Below, piece after piece: positions 25,366-34,932 of a DNA stretch of 64,000 nucleotides. The notes beneath the pieces were generated by a model. It did not search any database, was not told the DNA's origin, and saw only the letters and a program-made list of their open reading frames with translations. Source of the stretch: Lachnospiraceae bacterium (GTDB lineage Bacteria > Bacillota > Clostridia > Lachnospirales > Lachnospiraceae); contig JAFTKW010000012.1 in the NCBI GenBank assembly GCA_017453065.1, positions 1 to 64,000 of the forward strand. Direction: 5' to 3'. The translations under genes were made by a program, and so were the position numbers. Every line of letters begins with the position of its first letter. Within the stretch, counting starts at the first letter, position 1.

Positions 25366-26481
25366 ATGTTCAATAAACACGATATATCTCGTAATACATG
25401 CCAACTTTTTGGTGGCCAGGCAAAATGCGGCTACGACTGGTGGTGGCATTCTTTTACAGGCCGCCATGCTGTGACAGGGGAAGAAAGACCGTTTTTTATT
25501 GAGTTCTTTTTGTGCAATCCTGCCAGTGGCGGGGACGAGCCTGTGTTTGGACAATTACCACAAAACAGAGAAAAGGGACGTAAGCCATCTTACCTAATGG
25601 TCAAGGCGGGCTCTTGGGGTGAGGATGCCTCACAGCTTCACCGCTTTTGGGGATGGAATAAAATAGAATTGACCATGGAGTCTCCTTACTTTGTGAAAGC
25701 AGATGACTGCTATATCGATGAAAAAAAGACTTATGGAATGGTCAAAGTGAGCCTTGAAGAAGCGGACGCTCATCCGGAATATATGTGCCAATCGGGCGAA
25801 ATGTCTTGGAAATTAGAGATGGACAAAAAGGTAGCTTTTAATGTGGGATACGGTGCAGGAAAGCTGTTCCGCAAACTTCAGGCCTTCGAGATGTTTTGGC
25901 ACGCAGAAGGCATGAAAACCGCTTACGCAGGAGAGGTTTATTGGAACGGAGAAAAATATATTGTCACACCAGAGACTAGTTATGGTTATGCCGACAAAAA
26001 CTGGGGAAAAGATTTCACATCTCCTTGGGTATGGCTTTCCTCAAACAATCTTACCAGTAAGCTTACAGGCAAAAAACTCGAGGATAGTGTGTTTGATATC
26101 GGTGGCGGTTGTCCAAAGGTGGGTCCAATTGCGCTTAAGCGAAAACTTCTCTCCGCTTATTGGCACGAAGGCAAATGCTATGAGTTTAATTTTTCAAAGT
26201 TCTGGACCTTTACTCGCACCAAGTTTGATTGTAAGGAAACAGAAACACAAATCCTTTGGCATGTGGAACAGAAAACATGGCGTAATCGCATGGTGACAGA
26301 TATCACTTGCGAGAAAAAAGATATGCTGCTTGTTAATTACGAAGCGCCAAATGGAACGAAAAAGCACAATCGTCTTTGGAACGGCGGTAATGGAAAGGGA
26401 GTCGTAAAGCTGTATCGTGATGGCAAGCTGATTGATGAAGTGATTGCAGAAAACGTTGGCTGTGAGTACGGAGAATATTAA
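25366..26481 (+). CDS. Tocopherol-cyclase-like (lipocalin-fold) protein
   Basis: A 371-residue soluble protein, start supported by AAAAGGAG. It is Trp/Tyr/Phe-rich with a tandem-lipocalin appearance: DWWWHSFTGRH...RPFFIEFFLCNP, ENQ-poor core, FTSPWVWLSSNNL, and an end (GKGVVKLYRDGKLIDEV...GCEYGEY) like bacterial tocopherol-cyclase-family proteins. Since this anaerobe should not make tocopherol, the fold is more likely used on another hydrophobic or glycosidic substrate. It lies 38 bases after a hydrolase gene and probably belongs to its operon. Family call from pattern only. Confidence 0.6.
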   Translation: MFNKHDISRNTCQLFGGQAKCGYDWWWHSFTGRHAVTGEERPFFIEFFLCNPASGGDEPVFGQLPQNREKGRKPSYLMVKAGSWGEDASQLHRFWGWNKIELTMESPYFVKADDCYIDEKKTYGMVKVSLEEADAHPEYMCQSGEMSWKLEMDKKVAFNVGYGAGKLFRKLQAFEMFWHAEGMKTAYAGEVYWNGEKYIVTPETSYGYADKNWGKDFTSPWVWLSSNNLTSKLTGKKLEDSVFDIGGGCPKVGPIALKRKLLSAYWHEGKCYEFNFSKFWTFTRTKFDCKETETQILWHVEQKTWRNRMVTDITCEKKDMLLVNYEAPNGTKKHNRLWNGGNGKGVVKLYRDGKLIDEVIAENVGCEYGEY

Positions 26482-26569
26482 CGTCGAGAATTGACGATGT
26501 CTTTTGCTACCGCTTGGACAAAAGTTTCTTTATACTAAAGATGAAAAATTTTTAATCGAGGTGATAAAG

Positions 26570-27391
26570 ATGCTGGAGTCTGAGATGGCTTTTGCGACTG
26601 TAGATTACATACTTTTGTGGGTGGCGGCTGGTCTGGCTGTTTTGGGGACAAGCTTTCGCGTATATTTAGGAATGAAATACAGTCGTCTGATTGACGAGGT
26701 GGATCAAATGACCACCACCAAGAACCGAGAACTAAAGAGATGTAAAGTAAAATACGAAAAATGCTATGCCATGAATCAGGGCGTAGCCAATGTTGGGGCG
26801 TTTGTGGATCGATTTTTAAGTAAACTTTCACTGGGCCCCTTTACTTATTTGGCCCTTTATCAGATGGGGGCACAGCTGATACTACTTTCCGTCATATTTA
26901 TGGCACTGCTAATCTGCCATCGCATCTTGGCTGGAGATAGCCTGCTCCGTTTGCTTCCTTATTATGCAGGCTGTTTTGCGGGGCTCTATGTATTTTTGGC
27001 AATTTCTGTGGTGGTAAATGTGCAGGAAAAAAGAACGGTGCTGAAGATCAGTTTGGTGGACTATCTGGAAAATCATTTGACCCCAAGACTAAGTAGCGTG
27101 CCAAGCAATTTGGCTAAGATTCGAGGGGAAGTACCCGCTGCCGTAAACCCTAGGGCTGGCATGGAGACCAAGGTGATGGCGGAGCGCGTAGCAGGAGCGA
27201 CCCGGGCGTCAGGAACTAAAGGTATCGGCAACGCTGAGAAGACAGGTGCAAATACAATGGCAGGTGCGAAAGCACAGGGGGAAAAGGAACTTCAAGTGCT
27301 ACCTACCAGTCAGACCGGATCACAGTCCACAGAGCAAACCAAGCAATACCAGGAACTTTCCAAGCTTTTAGAAGAGTTTTTTGCAGTATAA
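26570..27391 (+). CDS. Hypothetical membrane protein
   Basis: A 273-residue protein I do not recognise. I start at ATG 26570 behind GAGGTG, which places a membrane helix at residues 10-30. A basic cytoplasmic stretch follows (KNRELKRCKVKYEKC), then two more helices (about 100-160), and a long Ala/Gly/Thr-rich low-complexity tail (about 195-255) that is probably disordered. It sits between the glycosidase cluster and pgi; nothing in it points to a function. Confidence 0.65.
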   Translation: MLESEMAFATVDYILLWVAAGLAVLGTSFRVYLGMKYSRLIDEVDQMTTTKNRELKRCKVKYEKCYAMNQGVANVGAFVDRFLSKLSLGPFTYLALYQMGAQLILLSVIFMALLICHRILAGDSLLRLLPYYAGCFAGLYVFLAISVVVNVQEKRTVLKISLVDYLENHLTPRLSSVPSNLAKIRGEVPAAVNPRAGMETKVMAERVAGATRASGTKGIGNAEKTGANTMAGAKAQGEKELQVLPTSQTGSQSTEQTKQYQELSKLLEEFFAV

Positions 27392-27415
27392 ATGCGCATT
27401 TAAACCGTTTTTTTC

Positions 27416-27444
27416 TTGAAATCATGCATGTCTAGTGCTACACT
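27416..27444 (+). promoter_or_regulatory. Promoter of pgi
   Basis: TTGAAA (27416-27421), 17-bp spacer, TACACT (27439-27444) with an extended TG two bases before the -10. The ATG is 48 bases downstream. Confidence 0.8.
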
Positions 27445-27491
27445 AGGAAACGAAAAAGGGTAAACATTTATATTTTCAAAGGAGTAATACC

Positions 27492-28838
27492 ATGAGCAAA
27501 GTAACATTTGATTATTCAAAAGCTTCCTGCTTCGTATCCGACGCAGAAGTTAAGAGAATGGAAAGAGCCACTCTGGATGCCAAAGAACTTTTGGTGAGCA
27601 GAACAGGTGATGGCAACGATTTCTTGGGTTGGATTGACCTGCCTGTAAACTATGATAAAGAAGAGTTTGCCAGAATTAAGGCAGCTGCAAAGAAGATTCA
27701 GGAGGATTCCGAAGTACTCGTAGTAATCGGTATCGGTGGATCTTACTTGGGAGCGAGAGCAGCTATCGAATTCCTTGGACATACCTTCTATAACACAGTA
27801 GACAAGTCTGTTCGCAAGACTCCTGAAATCTACTATGCAGGTAATTCCATCAGTTCTACATATTTGAAACACCTTATCGATGTAATCGGTGACAGAGATT
27901 TCTCTGTAAACATTATTTCTAAATCTGGTACAACAACTGAGCCAGCTATCGCTTTCCGTATCTTCAAGAACCTTCTTGAAACCAAGTACGGCAAAGAAGA
28001 AGCAGCAAAGAGAATTTACGCTACCACAGACAAGGCTAGAGGAGCACTCAAGAACCTTGCTACAGAAGAAGGCTACGAAAGCTTCGTAGTTCCAGATGAT
28101 GTAGGCGGAAGATTCTCCGTACTTACAGCAGTAGGTCTTCTTCCTATCGCTGTTAGCGGCGCAGATATCGACAAGTTGATGGAAGGTGCAGCAAGCGCTA
28201 GAACCAGATGCCTTGAAAATGATTTCGCAAACAATGATGCTCTGCAGTATGCAGCACTTCGTAATATCCTTCTTAGAAAGGGCAAAAACATCGAAGTATT
28301 GGCTAACTACGAGCCATGCGTACACTATGTGTCTGAGTGGTGGAAACAGCTTTACGGCGAAAGTGAAGGCAAAGACCAGAAGGGTATCTTCCCAGCAAGC
28401 GTTGATCTTACAACAGATCTGCACTCCATGGGTCAGTTCATCCAGGACGGCGCTCGTATCCTGTTCGAGACTGTAATTGACATCGAAAAGTCTCGCGAGG
28501 AAATCCTCATCGGTACAGAGCCAGTTGACCTTGACGGCTTGAACTACTTGGCAGGACAGAGCGTTGAGTTCGTAAACAGAAGCGCAATGAACGGAACTAT
28601 CCTTGCTCATACAGACGGTCAGGTTCCAAACCTTGTTGTAAAGGTTCCAGAAGTAAACGAATTCTACCTTGGAGAACTTTTCTACTTCTTCGAGTTTGCT
28701 TGTGGCGTAAGCGGCTACATCAATGGAGTTAACCCATTCGATCAGCCAGGCGTAGAAAGCTACAAAAAGAACATGTTCGCTCTTCTTGGCAAGCCAGGTT
28801 ATGAGGCACAGAGAGAGGAATTACTTAAGAGATTGTAA
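27492..28838 (+). CDS. pgi: Glucose-6-phosphate isomerase
   Basis: A 448-residue enzyme that interconverts glucose-6-phosphate and fructose-6-phosphate in glycolysis. Family hallmarks: [34 protein letters not shown] (phosphate loop), [15 protein letters not shown], and a C-terminal catalytic Lys region ([20 protein letters not shown]). The shorter length fits the Firmicute form. Codon use is strongly adapted, as expected for a highly expressed enzyme. It has its own promoter and terminator. Confidence 0.98.
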   Translation: MSKVTFDYSKASCFVSDAEVKRMERATLDAKELLVSRTGDGNDFLGWIDLPVNYDKEEFARIKAAAKKIQEDSEVLVVIGIGGSYLGARAAIEFLGHTFYNTVDKSVRKTPEIYYAGNSISSTYLKHLIDVIGDRDFSVNIISKSGTTTEPAIAFRIFKNLLETKYGKEEAAKRIYATTDKARGALKNLATEEGYESFVVPDDVGGRFSVLTAVGLLPIAVSGADIDKLMEGAASARTRCLENDFANNDALQYAALRNILLRKGKNIEVLANYEPCVHYVSEWWKQLYGESEGKDQKGIFPASVDLTTDLHSMGQFIQDGARILFETVIDIEKSREEILIGTEPVDLDGLNYLAGQSVEFVNRSAMNGTILAHTDGQVPNLVVKVPEVNEFYLGELFYFFEFACGVSGYINGVNPFDQPGVESYKKNMFALLGKPGYEAQREELLKRL

Positions 28839-28851
28839 TTGAAACTATAAA

Positions 28852-28895
28852 AGAAATAGCATCCACAACCTAGGCGGGTCGGATGCTATTTTTTG
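28852..28895 (+). terminator. Terminator of pgi
   Basis: An 11-bp stem (AAATAGCATCC, 28854-28864, with GGATGCTATTT, 28881-28891) closes a 16-base loop and is followed by Ts. The T-run merges with repeat copy B. Confidence 0.88.
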
Positions 28896-28990
28896 TGATG
28901 GCGACGAGGCGAGCGCCATCATGTTTGCATGAAATGGCATTCGCCGACCGCTCATCAGAGCGAGATTCGCAGAGCGTATCTCGGCTCTGT
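28889..28990 (+). repeat. Dispersed structured repeat, copy B
   Basis: This is the shorter relative of 14605-14741, again starting in the T-run of a terminator. It holds a perfect GATGGCG/CGCCATC inverted repeat (28898-28904 with 28914-28920), then CGCTC/GAGCG and CGAGAT/ATCTCG hairpins. The rest of the 28839-29135 interval holds a possible TTGAAA-N18-TATGTT promoter for the lipoprotein gene. Confidence 0.8.
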
Positions 28991-29135
28991 AGGCAACCAA
29001 CCCTCATTCTCCCACCCCCCAAAGTATTGAGTTTTGGCCTTGAAAGTGGTAACATAGCGGTGGTATGTTCTTTTCTTCGACATGCCATCAAGACTTTGCT
29101 TACGAACGTGAAAGACGAGATACAAGGAGATAATA

Positions 29136-29834
29136 ATGAAAAGAAAATTAGTTCTTTTATTGGTACTGACAACATTGACATTGGCTGCGTGCGGCAAGTC
29201 AGAGCCTACTGTAAACACACAGGAATCCAGCTCTGAAAGCGTAGTGGAGAGCACTGAAAGTCAGCCAGAATCTTCTGAAGAACCAGCTCCAGAAGTGAAG
29301 TCCTATGTTCCAGGAATCTATATAGACAACAAATACGAGAGCACTTATGTAGGATATGTGTTTACAGCACCGGAAGGTTGTACCTTTATGACACCAGAGG
29401 AATTGGCTTTGGAAAATGGTATCGATGCGGAAACCTTTGCTGCTGGTGGGGAAGCCTTGGAGACATTCTACGCACAGGCTACCAACGTCGTTGACTTCAA
29501 CGCTTCTACAGAATCTGGGGCAAACGTATATTTCAACGTTGCACAGATGCTGACTTATGATATTACTTTGGAAGAGTATACACAGGTGCTTTTGGATGAA
29601 CTCACATCCGTGACAGACATGACCTGTACCCTTTTGGAGGAAGCACAGGTGGTAGAGTTTATGGGTAGAGAGTGCACAAAGGCATTGGTTTCCATTGAGA
29701 TGGAAGGTGTCACTCTTTATCAGCAGTACTATATGTTCATTGAACCTACTTATACAGGAACCATTGTCGTAACTTATGCAGACGGTATGGAAGCAGAAAA
29801 AGATGCATTGATTGCAGGCTTTGCGGCAAACTAG
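29136..29834 (+). CDS. Hypothetical lipoprotein
   Basis: A 232-residue exported lipoprotein: signal peptide MKRKLVLLLVLTTLTL, lipobox LAAC with Cys19, and a Ser/Glu-rich linker to about residue 55. A globular domain follows (VGYVFTAPEGCTFMTPEELALENG...), ending with the YYMFIEPTYTGTIVVTYADGMEAEKDALIAGF pattern of small secreted alpha/beta domains. It has a good AAGGAG ribosome site. Function is unknown; the dehydrogenase gene follows after 16 bases. Confidence 0.8.
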   Translation: MKRKLVLLLVLTTLTLAACGKSEPTVNTQESSSESVVESTESQPESSEEPAPEVKSYVPGIYIDNKYESTYVGYVFTAPEGCTFMTPEELALENGIDAETFAAGGEALETFYAQATNVVDFNASTESGANVYFNVAQMLTYDITLEEYTQVLLDELTSVTDMTCTLLEEAQVVEFMGRECTKALVSIEMEGVTLYQQYYMFIEPTYTGTIVVTYADGMEAEKDALIAGFAAN

Positions 29835-29850
29835 TAAGGAGTAACACAAC

Positions 29851-30813
29851 ATGAAGATTGTAATGCTGGAGAGAAACAGCGCAGGGCCAGATATCGATGT
29901 GTCCTGCTATGAACAGCTTGGAGAGGTGGTTTACTATCCAAACACCACCACTATAGAACAGGTTGCAGAGCGCGTGGCAGATGCGGATATCGTCATCGCT
30001 AACAAGTCTCCGCTAAACGAGGCATCGCTCAAAGGTGCCAAGAACTTGAAATTGATTTGCGAACTAGCTACCGGCTTTGACAACTGTGACCTGCCTTATC
30101 TAAAGGGTAGAGGAATCAAGGTTGCCAACGTGGTAGACTACTGCACTGGCATGGTGGCACAGCATACATTTACTTTGGCACTTTCTCTAGTGCAGAAACT
30201 GGCGCACTATGATGACTATGTGAAATCCGGAGCGTATAGCGCGCAGGATAGATTCTCTAACTTTGATGTAAGATTCCACGAACTGGAAGGCAAGACCTGG
30301 GGAATCGTGGGCATGGGCAATATCGGACGTAGAGTAGCCAAGATTGCCACAGCCTTCGGCTGTAAAGTAATCTTTCATTCCATTACCGGCAAAAGTCAGG
30401 TGACAGACTACCCACAGGTAGATAAGGATACACTGCTTGCGGAGAGCGATTTCCTTTCTCTGCACTGCCCACTGAGTGATTTGTCCCGAAACTTTATCGA
30501 TGCGAATGCGCTGAAAAAGATGAAAAAGACTGCTGTGCTGGTCAACGTAGCTAGAGGCCCGGTGGTAAACAATACTGATTTGTACGAGGCACTGGTGGCA
30601 GGGGAAATCATGGCAGCAGGCCTAGATGTTTTAGAGCACGAGCCACTTCGCAGTACGAACCCACTGAGCAAGCTCAAGGACAGCAACCAGCTGATTATCA
30701 CTCCTCATTTGGCATGGGGTAGCGTGGAGGCTAGAACAAGATGCGTGGAAGAGGTGTATCGTAATATTGAAGCTTTCATGCGAGGCGAAGATAGAAATAT
30801 AGTGAATCCTTAA
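29851..30813 (+). CDS. D-2-hydroxyacid dehydrogenase (NAD-dependent)
   Basis: A 320-residue oxidoreductase of the D-isomer-specific family, which reduces 2-oxo acids with NADH. The nucleotide-binding loop is GIVGMGNIGRRVA. Catalytic Arg is in VNVARGPVVN, Glu in GLDVLEHEPL, and His in ITPHLAWGSVEAR. Relatives act on hydroxypyruvate, glycerate or lactate; the substrate cannot be fixed from sequence. It sits 16 bases downstream of the lipoprotein gene. Confidence 0.93.
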   Translation: MKIVMLERNSAGPDIDVSCYEQLGEVVYYPNTTTIEQVAERVADADIVIANKSPLNEASLKGAKNLKLICELATGFDNCDLPYLKGRGIKVANVVDYCTGMVAQHTFTLALSLVQKLAHYDDYVKSGAYSAQDRFSNFDVRFHELEGKTWGIVGMGNIGRRVAKIATAFGCKVIFHSITGKSQVTDYPQVDKDTLLAESDFLSLHCPLSDLSRNFIDANALKKMKKTAVLVNVARGPVVNNTDLYEALVAGEIMAAGLDVLEHEPLRSTNPLSKLKDSNQLIITPHLAWGSVEARTRCVEEVYRNIEAFMRGEDRNIVNP

Positions 30814-30993
30814 ATGCTATATTGTGAACCACTAATTAGAATATTGTGACTGCTGACTTAGATTGCCACCGAAGCAAGATGTAGCTTCACAAACATAGTA
30901 ATATAGGATATTCCATATTTAGGAAACAACTACGAAACAAACAAGGCAGAAAATAGATGAGAAGGAGATTTTCACAGGCAAGGAGAATAGAAG

Positions 30994-31422
30994 ATGATAA
31001 ATTTTATCAAAGAATTATTGAAGAAATATAGAGAAATTATCGTGTATTTGATTGTTGGCGTAATGACCACTATTTTTTCCTGGGGTGCCTGTTTTGTTGC
31101 GGAGCTTTTTCTGGACCCAGAAATCGCATGGCAGAATGGTGTAATCAATACCATCGGATGGGTGGCAGGTGTTGTGTTTGCTTATCCTTTAAACCGTAAA
31201 TGGGTATTTGGAAGTACCAATCCAAATATCATGAAAGAGTTCGGTGGATTTGCAGCCTCCAGACTTTCTACATGGATTTTGGATATCGTAATCATGGCTG
31301 TAACAGTAAACCTTCTTTATATGCATTACTGGATTGCAAAAATCTTCATTTCTGCAGTTCTTGTCATGATTTTGAACTATGTATTCAGTAAACTCTTTAT
31401 CTTCAAGAAAAAGGAAGACTAA
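30994..31422 (+). CDS. GtrA-family membrane protein
   Basis: A 142-residue protein with four membrane helices and the GtrA pattern (IVYLIVGVMTTIFSWGACFVA, WVAGVVFAYPLNRKWVF, MILNYVFSKLFIFKKKED). GtrA proteins are thought to move lipid-linked sugars across the membrane for surface glycosylation. No glycosyltransferase is adjacent. The 180-base gap upstream holds a repeated ATATTGTGA (near 30828 and 30852) that may be regulatory; its ribosome site is AAGGAG. Confidence 0.9.
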   Translation: MINFIKELLKKYREIIVYLIVGVMTTIFSWGACFVAELFLDPEIAWQNGVINTIGWVAGVVFAYPLNRKWVFGSTNPNIMKEFGGFAASRLSTWILDIVIMAVTVNLLYMHYWIAKIFISAVLVMILNYVFSKLFIFKKKED

Positions 31423-31441
31423 TATTTTAGAATAAATATGG

Positions 31442-31475
31442 AAAAAGCCCTTGGCGTTATGCCAAGGGCTTTTTG
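31442..31475. terminator. Bidirectional intrinsic terminator
   Basis: A 14-bp perfect stem (AAAAAGCCCTTGGC with its complement), a 5-base loop, and T-runs on both strands. It separates gtrA from the convergent pullulanase gene. Confidence 0.93.
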
Positions 31476-31507
31476 AGTAGTGGGGCTACTCGTTTAGGGT
31501 TTGTGAT

Positions 31508-34500
31508 TTATTTCAAGCTCTTTTTACGAGCAAGAAACCAAAGTACAACGGCTGCGATAGCAGCTAATACAACGCCTGCGATGATCCATACATAAACTGG
31601 AGTGCCAGCCTGTGCGGAGCCATCAGCGCCTGCAACATCGCCAGAAACGGAACCGTCTGTAGCATCGGTACCATCTGTGGCATCCCCGGAGGAAGTTGGG
31701 GCAGTGCCACTTGTGAGTACCATAGCGGAGATTCCAGCTACTTCCACACTGCCAGCCACCTGACCAAGGCTTTCAGTGCCAGCTTTTTCTCCGTTTACGA
31801 AGATATCCCATGTGCCTTCTGGCAAGTTCATGGTTATTTCGGTGTCATTTGGATTAAAGATTACAAAGATTTTTTCAGCAGTCTCGCCGTTTGGACTTCC
31901 TGTGATGGAGTAAGCGATTACTCCTTCTGGAGCGTCTTCTACAAAGCTGAGGCTATTTTGAACTTCCTCAGTAGTAGTCATGCGAAGAGCACCGTGTGCT
32001 TTACGGAAAGCAATGAGACCCTTGTAGTATTCGGTTACATTGCTCACGCCAGCTTTGTTGTCCCACTTGATGCTGTTGACAGAATCAGGAGACTTGTAGC
32101 TGTTGTGGTCGAACGTGCCGTCGCCGGAAGCGGAAGGCTTGCTTCTCAGCATTTCTTCACCAGCCTGCATGAAAGGAATACCCTGGGAAGTAAATACGAT
32201 AGCTGCCCCCAATTTGTTCATGCGAATTCTATCTTCAATGGAATCATCTGCATTAGAGATAGCGAGTTTGTCCCAAAGTGTCAAGTTGTCATGGCAGGAC
32301 AGATAGTTGATAGTCTGGGTTGGAGCTCCAGCCCACCATCTAATTGCTTTGTCATGGTTGGTGTAATCGGTCTGAGGATGATCTGTTGCACCTACGATAC
32401 CGATTTTTGCGCTTTCAATCAGTCCAGGGTTGCCGTTGATGTAGCCCTGATCTAAGTCGTTAAATACATTACCCTTAAGACCATCGCGGATATCATCACT
32501 GAATGCTGCGATGCCTGGAAGCTTGTAGGTAGAAGCCTTCATTGCACGCTCATTGGCAATCAAGGTAGAATCCCCACTGGTCCAGCCTTCGCCGTAGATG
32601 ATGATGGATGGATCAACTTCATCCAATGCTGCTCTTACGGCAAGCATAGTCTCTTTGTCGAGACATCCCATCAGGTCGAAACGGAAACCGTCGATGTGGT
32701 ACTCAGTAGCCCAGTAAACAACGGATTCTACAATGTATTTACGAGCCATAGCTCTTTCGGAAGCAACTTCGTTTCCGCAGCCAGAAGCGTTGGAGAAGCC
32801 GCCGTTTTTCATACGATAGTAATAGTTAGGAACAATCTTCTGGAAGTTGGATCCAGTTGCGCTGTAGGTATGGTTGTAAACTACGTCCATAACTACGCGG
32901 ATGCCGTTTTCATGCAAAGCCTGAACCATCTGCTTCACTTCTTTTACACGAACCTCACCGTTGTAAGGGTCTGTGCTGTAAGAACCTTCAGGAACATTGT
33001 AGTTCTTAGGATCGTAACCCCAGTTGAACTCGCCGCTGTCAAGCTTGGTTTCGTCTACAGTAGCGTAGTCATACATTGGAAGAATGTGCAAGTGTGTGAT
33101 GCCAAGTTCTTTCATGTGGTCAAGACCAGTAGAAAGTCCGTCGGAGTTCTTTGTTCCGGTCTCTGTAAGTCCAAGATATTTGCCTACGTTGGTGATACCA
33201 GAGGAGGAGTCAGAGGACAAATCTCTGATATGCAATTCGTAGATGATTGCATCGGTAGGATTTACAAACTCAGGGCGAACATCCTGATCGAAGCCCTCTG
33301 GGTCTGTTGCATCCATATCCAAAATCATACCTCTGTTTCCGTTTACGCCAGTACTCTTAGCATAGAGGTCAACTGCTTCCTGGGTGTCTCCATTTACAGT
33401 TACAGAGTATGTATAGTAAGTACCGTTTAAATCGCCTTCTTTGGTAGCAACCCAAGTGCCTTTGACATCAGCAGTCATAGGGATGCTTTCCAGAAGAGTA
33501 TCGCCGTGTCCATCGGAATAAAGGTTCAGAACAACAGCAGATGCGCTTGGAGCCCAAACGCGGAAATCGGTTTTTTCTTTGCTGTAAAGAGCGCCCAATT
33601 CACCGTCATAAGCAAATGCTTCATCGTAATAAGTAGAACCGATTACGTCTTCCATAGAAACTTCCATAGATTGATAGCCATCCAAGTGAATGGTGTAAGA
33701 CTTGGTCAAATCCAAGGCTTCCTTCATAATCAGGGTTGCAGAAAACTCTACGCCTGGAGCCGCAGACCAAATCTTGGAAAGTTCGTACTGTGTGCCATCC
33801 TGATCGGTCACCTTAAAGCTGTTTACCACATTGGCATCGGAAGTATCGATTGCCTTGGAAAGAGTAAACAGAATCTGTTTGCTGGTAGTGGATGCAAATG
33901 CTGCATCTACGATAATAGGATCAAAGCTTACATCTGCCACATCATACCAAACGGTAGGATTGCCTTCTACAATGTAGATATCCAGTACATTGTCTACTGC
34001 CTTAGAAAGGTCGATGGTGCGAGAACAATCAGCAACTGCATTCTTGTAAATCTTTACGCCAGCAGTGCTATACCCTTCTGCCATAAAGCCTACATGGAAC
34101 AAACCGCCAAAATCGTCGGTAGAGTGAAGTGGATATTTGCCACCGCTCTCTTTTCCAAGCCAAGCATAAGCTGTGATTGCTTCTGGGCTGTAATTGCCGT
34201 CGTTGTCAAAATAGTGAACGTTGAGCTTCAGGGCATCGTCCTGATCGTACATATTCAAACGTTCTTCTTCAACTGCAGCGTAATTGTAGCTACTTGCACC
34301 CTCTGGAGGAGTAGTGCTAAAAGCTGCCTGCTCACTGGTAACCCAGATTTCAACTACGTCGCCTGTGATATCAGCATAACGGTCATCTGTTACGTCCTTA
34401 GCTTCCCACTCGTTTAAACGAACGATGAAACCGATGCGCGCAGCGTCTGTCTTACACTGATAAATTGCAATTTTACCGAAATCATCCTCTTCAGTAAATT

Positions 34501-34696
34501 GAACAGAAGTACCGTCGTGGCCTTCTTCCCAAATCCACATGTTCCAGCCGGTGTAGTTTCCGTCTGCACGGCCGCCATAGTGGACAATAAATGTGGTGCC
34601 TGCTGCGTGTACCTCAGTTGCAGGAACAAGAGCAGTCAGTAAAGTGCACAGTGTCATTACAAATGCAAGGCACAATGCGGAAATTCTCTTTTTCAT
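31508..34696 (-). CDS. Cell-surface type I pullulanase
   Basis: A 1062-residue secreted enzyme that cuts alpha-1,6 bonds in pullulan and branched starch. It has a signal peptide, two CBM41-like starch-binding modules (about 33-125 and 155-255), a beta domain, a CBM48-like module (about 375-460) and a GH13_14 barrel. The type I signature FNWGYDPKNY is at about 557-566. Catalytic residues are Asp674 (GFRFD), Glu703 (YGEGW) and Asp803 (CHDN). A Gly/Thr/Asp-rich linker and a C-terminal membrane helix with RKKSLK tail anchor it to the cell without an LPXTG motif. Confidence 0.95.
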   Translation of the reverse strand: MKKRISALCLAFVMTLCTLLTALVPATEVHAAGTTFIVHYGGRADGNYTGWNMWIWEEGHDGTSVQFTEEDDFGKIAIYQCKTDAARIGFIVRLNEWEAKDVTDDRYADITGDVVEIWVTSEQAAFSTTPPEGASSYNYAAVEEERLNMYDQDDALKLNVHYFDNDGNYSPEAITAYAWLGKESGGKYPLHSTDDFGGLFHVGFMAEGYSTAGVKIYKNAVADCSRTIDLSKAVDNVLDIYIVEGNPTVWYDVADVSFDPIIVDAAFASTTSKQILFTLSKAIDTSDANVVNSFKVTDQDGTQYELSKIWSAAPGVEFSATLIMKEALDLTKSYTIHLDGYQSMEVSMEDVIGSTYYDEAFAYDGELGALYSKEKTDFRVWAPSASAVVLNLYSDGHGDTLLESIPMTADVKGTWVATKEGDLNGTYYTYSVTVNGDTQEAVDLYAKSTGVNGNRGMILDMDATDPEGFDQDVRPEFVNPTDAIIYELHIRDLSSDSSSGITNVGKYLGLTETGTKNSDGLSTGLDHMKELGITHLHILPMYDYATVDETKLDSGEFNWGYDPKNYNVPEGSYSTDPYNGEVRVKEVKQMVQALHENGIRVVMDVVYNHTYSATGSNFQKIVPNYYYRMKNGGFSNASGCGNEVASERAMARKYIVESVVYWATEYHIDGFRFDLMGCLDKETMLAVRAALDEVDPSIIIYGEGWTSGDSTLIANERAMKASTYKLPGIAAFSDDIRDGLKGNVFNDLDQGYINGNPGLIESAKIGIVGATDHPQTDYTNHDKAIRWWAGAPTQTINYLSCHDNLTLWDKLAISNADDSIEDRIRMNKLGAAIVFTSQGIPFMQAGEEMLRSKPSASGDGTFDHNSYKSPDSVNSIKWDNKAGVSNVTEYYKGLIAFRKAHGALRMTTTEEVQNSLSFVEDAPEGVIAYSITGSPNGETAEKIFVIFNPNDTEITMNLPEGTWDIFVNGEKAGTESLGQVAGSVEVAGISAMVLTSGTAPTSSGDATDGTDATDGSVSGDVAGADGSAQAGTPVYVWIIAGVVLAAIAAVVLWFLARKKSLK

Positions 34697-34780
34697 AAGG
34701 TTCCCTCCATAAAAATCCCTTTTTCATTATGTACAGAAGGCATTGGACGAGCCAAAGCGCTTCTGGTTTCGAAGGTTTAA

Positions 34781-34794
34781 GGAAATCGTTTTCC
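34781..34794 (-). promoter_or_regulatory. CG-centred palindromic operator in the pullulanase leader
   Basis: GGAAAACGATTTCC (minus strand) is a 14-bp CG-centred palindrome with one central mismatch, resembling LacI-family/CcpA sites. It lies between the promoter and the start codon, where a bound repressor would block elongation. It suggests sugar or catabolite control. Confidence 0.5.
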
Positions 34795-34838
34795 AAATGT
34801 TTCAATAGAAAAGAGGCAAACGACTTCCTCATAACTTG

Positions 34839-34847
34839 AGTATAACA
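34839..34847 (-). promoter_or_regulatory. Extended -10 element of the pullulanase promoter
   Basis: On the minus strand TG-T-TATACT lies about 143 bases before the start codon. The -35 position is poor (CTTTAT). The leader is long and holds the palindrome at 34781-34794. Confidence 0.5.
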
Positions 34848-34932
34848 CATCAAAAATCAAAATAAAGCCTAAAATCGAAACTTTACGAAAAAATTTGAAG
34901 GGAGAAATTGTGCAAAACGCCGAAAGTTTCGT

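Noticed and set aside
27516..28610. A 364-codon open frame on the minus strand opposite pgi
   Set aside because: It is a codon-bias mirror of the highly expressed pgi gene, with Cys/Ser-rich nonsense composition and no ribosome site.
33506..34417. A 303-codon open frame on the plus strand opposite pullulanase
   Set aside because: It lies wholly inside a well-supported GH13 gene and has no recognisable motif.
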